A stretch of DNA of 46,089 nt, taken from contig SGPL01000255.1 in NCBI GenBank assembly GCA_004802705.1, forward strand, positions 1-46,089, written 5' to 3'. Positions within the stretch are counted from its first letter, which is position 1. Each line of letters starts with the position of its first letter. The notes beneath the pieces are model-generated. The model was not told the origin of the DNA and did no database searches. It saw only the letters and a program-made list of their open reading frames with translations. Source of the stretch: Bondarzewia mesenterica. Its lineage: Eukaryota; Basidiomycota; Agaricomycetes; Russulales; Bondarzewiaceae. The translations under genes and the position numbers were made by a program. This document shows positions 42,073-46,089 of the stretch, one piece after another.

Positions 42073-42440
42073 CCCTTTCGACGCCGTCCGACGCGTGACA
42101 ACAGCTCACCATTGGAACCGGAAGATACTGTTGGTGCTGAACCAAAATTCAGCGCAAAAAAATATAGATTATATTTCAGAATCGCATACTGTTATTCATC
42201 ATAGGGCTTGTTGTGATACTTGGAGGCGTTTTATATGTGTCCAATGCACGTCGGTAGCCGATGGGCGTCGGTGGGAGGGCGCGTCGCAACCGTACGCAGC
42301 CGTACGCCGACTCTCGCGATTTGGGACTCAGCAACCGTGGGAATTACCCAGACGCGTCCGTCGCGTCGCGTCACGCCTTCGCGTCACCCGTGTCCATCGC
42401 GAACAACTCTCCACATCTAATTTACTGGTTGGCCAAAAAG
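42073..42440. promoter_or_regulatory. CAC1/RFC2 divergent promoter with MCB boxes
   Basis: ACGCGT occurs at 42091-42096, 19 bp above the CAC1 start, and at 42352-42357, 89 bp above the RFC2 start. A third copy (42060-42065) lies in the first CAC1 codons. The RFC2 side is dense in near-matches (CGTCGCGTCGCGTCACG). Both genes serve DNA replication, so MBF-type G1/S control is a reasonable inference, not shown. Confidence 0.55.
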
Positions 42441-43885
42441 ATGGACGATTTCTTGGGGATAAAGTCGACGAAAAAGCATGCAGGAAAGGCAGAAAAACAT
42501 GCTGTGGATCCCAATTTGCAGCCATGGGTCGAGAAGTAGTGCGTAAATCTATCATACATTGAGAGATGGGCCCTTGATGTATCCCTTGTAGCCGACCAAA
42601 GACTATTGACGACGTATCAGCTCAGGAGCATATCGTAGCCGTGCTTTCAAAGACGTTGACGTCCACAAATGTACTATGATCTGTTCGATCTTGTCCAGCC
42701 GTGATCTGACCTGACGGCAATAGCTTCAACACATGCTGTTCTACGGCCCACCAGGGACGGGCAAAACATCCACCATACTTGCACTGTCTCGTCAACTATT
42801 CGGGTGCGTCTATCCATTATATCAAGCTTAACTCTCGCTTACTTGCTGTAGGCCTGACTACCGCTCGCGTGTTCTTGAACTCAATGCGTCTGACGAGCGT
42901 GGTATTTCCATTGTGCGCGAAAAAATCAAAAACTTCGCACGACAAACACCTCGTGCCACAGGCGTTGCCTCCGATGGCAAAGTATATCCTTGTCCGCCAT
43001 ATAAAATTATCATTCTCGACGAGGCGGATAGCATGACACAAGACGCGCAAGCTGCTCTTCGGCGCATAATGGAGACGTACGCACGTATTACGCGTTTCTG
43101 TCTCGTTTGCAACTACGTGACACGGTACGCTACAAAAAATATCTCCCCTACTTCTGTCCTGAAATGTATCGTAATTGCCAGAATAATTGAACCCCTCGCC
43201 TCCCGCTGTTCCAAGTTCCGCTTCAGACCCCTCGACTCCGCCTCCGCCTCCGCCCGCCTTGAATACATAGCGTCCGCGGAAAACGTCTCTGTAAATCCTT
43301 CAGTCCTCTCTACGCTCGTCTCGACCTCAAACGGCGATCTCCGACGCGCCATCACATACCTCCAATCCGCCGCACGCCTCTCCGCCGCCAACGTGCCGCC
43401 CACACCGATCACACCGCGCGACGTGCAAGAAATCGCGGGCGTCGTCCCTGATGCCGTGGTACACGATTTTGCGCGCGCTCTGGGCATTGAAGTCCTCCCC
43501 AGTAGTGGCAGCAATGAGACAGACATGGACGTGGACATGGATGGGGCCGCCCACGAAAAAACAACGGGCAAATCCCGGACGTTGCGCGGTTTTGATCTCA
43601 TTCGAGGCAAGGTCAAGGCGCTCATTCGGGAGGGCTATTCAGCATCGCAAATTCTATCACAGGTATGTCCTCCCTCCACGATATCCGTAGCCTACCTGAC
43701 TTTCCGTATCTGTTCTGTAACAGCTGCATGACCTCATCGTCCTTAATCCGACGTTGACCGCCTGCCAAAAATCGCAGTGCGCAATGGTGTTGGCCGAGGC
43801 CGACAAAGCACTTTGCGATGGCGCGGACGAAGAATTGTGGATCCTTGAAATCGCGCTTCGGGTGAACAAAGCAGTTTCGTCGTGA
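42441..43885 (+). CDS. RFC2: Replication factor C small subunit (yeast Rfc2, human RFC4 type)
   Basis: AAA+ subunit of the RFC clamp loader, which opens and loads PCNA at primer ends. Exons 42441-42538, 42592-42670, 42724-42803, 42852-43124, 43182-43662 and 43724-43885 give 390 residues. Motifs: PWVEKYRP (RFC box II), Walker A GPPGTGKT (67-74), [20 protein letters not shown], Walker B ILDEAD (D142, E143), and the SRC motif LASRCSKF (arginine finger near 185). The assignment to Rfc2/RFC4 and not Rfc3-5 rests on [18 protein letters not shown] plus the collar sequence [11 protein letters not shown]. An acidic insert (TDMDVDMDG) interrupts the collar. The start [12 protein letters not shown] is the only suitable ATG. 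Confidence 0.95.
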
Positions 43886-44453
43886 TTCAGGTTGCCCTTG
43901 TTGTCTTGTTTCGTTGTATTCTTTACTATATTGTAGCAATATTCAGACTCTTTGTCGGGTACTGTGCCCTGTTGGCACCAATTGTGCCCGCAACAACCAC
44001 AAAGTCGGCGTGTACATGCAACTATTGAATGTCAAGAAAGGGCATGGATTTGACTGAAATTTCTACTCGTGTCTTCTAATTGCGTAGCACTTTGACTTTG
44101 ATGAGACCAGCAATCATATCTGGTATGTAGTATGAGAATGCGTATCTACGGGGAGCATGTACGGTATAAACAAAGCACTTGTAAGGGGTATTGCACTGTG
44201 AAGACCAACCCCTTGAGCCCTACAGCAGTGTGGTATGGATGATATGTTGATGTCTGGGGAAGTGTGACTGAATGAATATGCAGAGGAAGCAAAGAACGTG
44301 AGATTAGATGGTGTAAACCGGTGTGTGTACCTATCCCAAGATCCGCCTTCTTACAGACAAATCCGACAAGCATACTGTACATGCAGCACCGCATCCCTTG
44401 AGATAAAATAGAAGTTAAAGAGAAAGAGTGCATCCATCTTCGTAAAAAGAATT
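43886..44453. other. Intergenic region between convergent RFC2 and expansin-like genes
   Basis: No gene was identified in this 568 bp. A 95-codon minus-strand ORF (44146-44433) has no motif. TATTGTAGCAATA-type AT-rich patches near 43920 probably belong to the RFC2 3' UTR. Confidence 0.4.
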
Positions 44454-45469
44454 TTATGAGAGGGAAGCGGCATCATCAAGCATGATGCCTAGCTGCACGA
44501 GCGCAATATTGAACTGGTATAGAGTGCCGGCACCAGAGATGGGAACGACGCCGGCGGTTGCGACACTCGCATCTGTGATGGAAGTGGTGCTGCTGCTCGG
44601 GGCGACGCTGGTCGTGCTCGGGGCGGCACTGGAGATCGTCGGCGGTGCGCTGCTGCTCGTGGCGTACGTCTTGCTCGTGCTGGTGGGCGTGGGGCGTGCT
44701 GCTGCTTGTTGTTGTTGTGGAAGTCGTCGTGGGCGTGTACGTAGTAGACGGGGTATAGGAGGTAGAAGTGGTGGTGGGCTTAGGACTGTATGTTGTCGAG
44801 GTTGACGTTGGCGTGGGCGTGGGCGTGGGCGCGGGCGCGGGCGAGGAACTGGTCGTTGGATTGGAGGAGGAAGAGCCAAAAGTCCATGAACCGTAGATAA
44901 CGCCTGCATCTACCGAAGCGAAGAAGGTGAAGAGACCTTCGGACAAGTCAAGGCCACCGAAAGGGCAACCTGGGCACTGGTGAGGAACGAAGCCGCATCA
45001 GTAGGAAGTGGAAGAAGCATTCTCATTTCAAATAAGCACCTCGTCGACGATTTGAGCCTGGGTGGTCTTGCCGTTCGCAGTAATGGTGATCGTCTCGAAA
45101 CAATAGCCACCACCGCTGTATTGCTGCATGGCGTGAAGGACGATGAGGAACATTGGACGCATACATTGATTCGCACACTCACAGCCGAATTAAGCGCGAC
45201 AATCTGAATAACGCGGGGTGAGCAGAGGCGGTCGTGTGTAGCGGAGAACAGGGCGTACTCACATAGTCACTGGGAACGTTGGTCCCTCCGCACGCTCCGG
45301 TCCCATCCTGGTAGTAGGTCAACCGTGCGTTGTCGAAACGCTTGTTCAAGTGGCGCTCCGACTCGAGGCGCTTCCGTCCATGACTTCTCCTTGCACCATG
45401 CGGGCCTACAGCGACGGACGAAGACACGACAAGAGAAACCACGAGAGCAAACAGGGAGGATACACGCAT
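44454..45469 (-). CDS. Secreted expansin-like (RlpA-like double-psi beta-barrel) protein, with a frame anomaly
   Basis: Extracellular DPBB proteins of this type are common in mushrooms and are related to expansins and barwin; the substrate is unknown. Exons 45263-45469, 45183-45203 (21 nt), 45040-45123 and 44454-44976. A signal peptide is evident (SLFALVVSLVVSSSVAV), then a possible Lys-Arg processing site (LNKRFDN), and the barrel: ARLTYYQDGTGACGGTNVPS, IVALNSAQYSGGGYCFETI, AQIVDECPGCPFGGLDLSEG, GVIYGSWTF. A Ser/Thr/Pro-rich linker leads to a C-terminus ending LVQLGIMLDDAASLS. To reach that end the frame must change in the linker: either one base too many in the C4/G4 run at 44691-44694, or a 61 bp intron with a weak GTACAC donor. 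Predicted length is 277 or 257 residues. A perfect inverted repeat lies about 210 bp upstream. Confidence 0.85.
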
Positions 45470-45873
45470 TGCAACGGATTGTGGGGTATGCAGATGAACA
45501 AGTCTGGGAAAGAGGGAATGAAGCGTAAAGAGTGACTCTCAAGAAAAAAGACCGGTTGGAGGGTGGGCTTAAGGAGCGTCTGCGCTGAGCGCAAGTACGA
45601 CAAACAGGAGCAGTGTCGATTGCAAAGCCAAGACAGAGCGGCAAATGGACGAGAACGCGATTTTTTAGAGTGGTGAGGGTCGCGGCAACCAGAGACCGCG
45701 ACCCCCTTATAAAAAGAAACTACCCAACTCACTAACACCTTCTGCCGGGTTACATAAACGTCACAATGGGTCACTCAACGTCACCGACGCCTCGATTCTG
45801 AGTGCCTGCCGACTGCAACTGTTTGGCAGATGGACTGTCTGATCGTTATTTCAGTCTACAGAATTGCTACAGA
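45470..45873. promoter_or_regulatory. Divergent promoter of the expansin-like gene and the right-edge gene
   Basis: This 404 bp contains TATAAAAAG (45709-45717), readable as a TATA element on either strand, next to the perfect inverted repeat described separately. No ORF here is convincing. The region is CT-rich near the expansin-like start. Confidence 0.45.
45677..45704. promoter_or_regulatory. Perfect 9-bp inverted repeat, CGG-N10-CCG type
   Basis: GGGTCGCGG (45677-45685), a 10-nt spacer, then CCGCGACCC (45696-45704). CGG half-sites in inverted orientation are the usual recognition pattern of fungal Zn2Cys6 binuclear cluster factors (as in Gal4, CGG-N11-CCG). It sits beside a TATA element between two divergently read genes. 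A DNA hairpin or chance is possible, but nine paired bases with no mismatch is notable. Confidence 0.5.
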
Positions 45874-46089
45874 ATGATGGTCCTCGGTGGATACCACATC
45901 TCTATCCCCACCGCGCGTGCGCTCAACAGAATCCTCGGTGTCCAGGACGCTGAGTTTGAGGACCACCGGATGCACTGGCCCATCAACGACTGGCTTGTCG
46001 ACCACGAGAGGTTTGACATCCTCGCCCCGAGCCACATCTGGCCTGACACCTCCCGTTGCGTTCCCTGCGTCTTCTTCTTCACGCAAATT
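45874..46089 (+). CDS. 5' end of an unidentified gene, open to the right edge
   Basis: From ATG ATG at 45874 the plus frame stays open for 72 codons to the end of the window. It reads like a real protein (LGGYHISIPTARALNRILGV, then HRMHWPINDWLVDHERFDIL), rich in Trp and His, with no domain I can name. The opposite strand is also open here (Val/Asp-rich), so coding strand is not certain; the plus reading is favoured by the promoter features to its left and its more protein-like composition. Confidence 0.5.
   Translation, partial: MMVLGGYHISIPTARALNRILGVQDAEFEDHRMHWPINDWLVDHERFDILAPSHIWPDTSRCVPCVFFFTQI

Noticed and set aside
11309..43094. Other ACGCGT hexamers as MCB sites (for example 11309, 40470, 40659, 43089)
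   Set aside because: They lie in coding sequence, and about 11 copies are expected by chance in a window this size; only promoter copies were considered.
1..46089. Secondary-metabolite cluster, CRISPR array, prophage or defence island
   Set aside because: No core biosynthetic enzyme, direct-repeat array or phage gene was seen; the TmpA-like protein is isolated and the rest are eukaryotic housekeeping genes.

Overview
The window looks like nuclear DNA of a filamentous basidiomycete, most likely an Agaricomycete. The reasons are a base composition near 50% GC, about 20 compact protein genes with many short introns (most 47-90 bp), divergent gene pairs sharing 100-420 bp promoters, and protein families typical of mushroom-forming fungi (a TmpA/NRPS-like membrane oxidoreductase, a secreted expansin-like protein). 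No rRNA, tRNA, CRISPR or bacterial-type operon was seen. Exon models were built by hand from reading frame, splice signals and family conservation. Each feature spans start codon to stop codon with introns inside.

Layout, left to right: SF3A1 (splicing, cut by the left edge, -), MRPL31/mL60 (mitoribosome, +), CMS1 (90S pre-ribosome, -), ERI1-like DEDDh exonuclease (+), TmpA-like membrane oxidoreductase (-), NDC80 (kinetochore, -), MOG1 (Ran cycle, +), a probable ATG38/NRBF2 (autophagy PI3K, -), an NPF-motif protein (+), CCT1 chaperonin (+), CDC27/APC3 (+), an acidic single-exon protein (+), an SRR1/BER1-like protein (-), TMA20/MCT-1 (translation, -), a 1.95 kb unresolved stretch, XPO1/CRM1 (-), a zinc-free MDR oxidoreductase (+), SPC24 (kinetochore, +), a GC-rich ~105 bp repeat and a decayed Helitron-type helicase, CAC1 of CAF-1 (-), RFC2 (clamp loader, +), an expansin-like secreted protein (-), and the start of an unidentified gene (+) at the right edge.

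The content is mostly housekeeping: RNA processing, ribosome and translation, nuclear transport (XPO1 and MOG1 both serve the Ran cycle) and the cell cycle. Two subunits of the same four-protein Ndc80 complex (NDC80, SPC24) lie 24 kb apart, with APC3 between them and the S-phase genes CAC1 and RFC2 beside SPC24. The promoters of NDC80, SPC24 and CAC1/RFC2 carry ACGCGT (MCB) boxes, suggesting shared G1/S control, though the hexamer is also found elsewhere in the window.

The most unusual signals are three apparent one-base frame breaks in otherwise intact genes (CMS1, the expansin-like gene, and the 3' end of SF3A1), two GC-AG introns, very small exons, stop-free introns whose retention would give longer proteins, a perfect CGG-N10-CCG inverted repeat, and the leptomycin-type cysteine in XPO1. 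I see no convincing wholly new biological system. The best candidates for undescribed material are the coding-like fragments at 29.3-30.6 kb and the unnamed genes.
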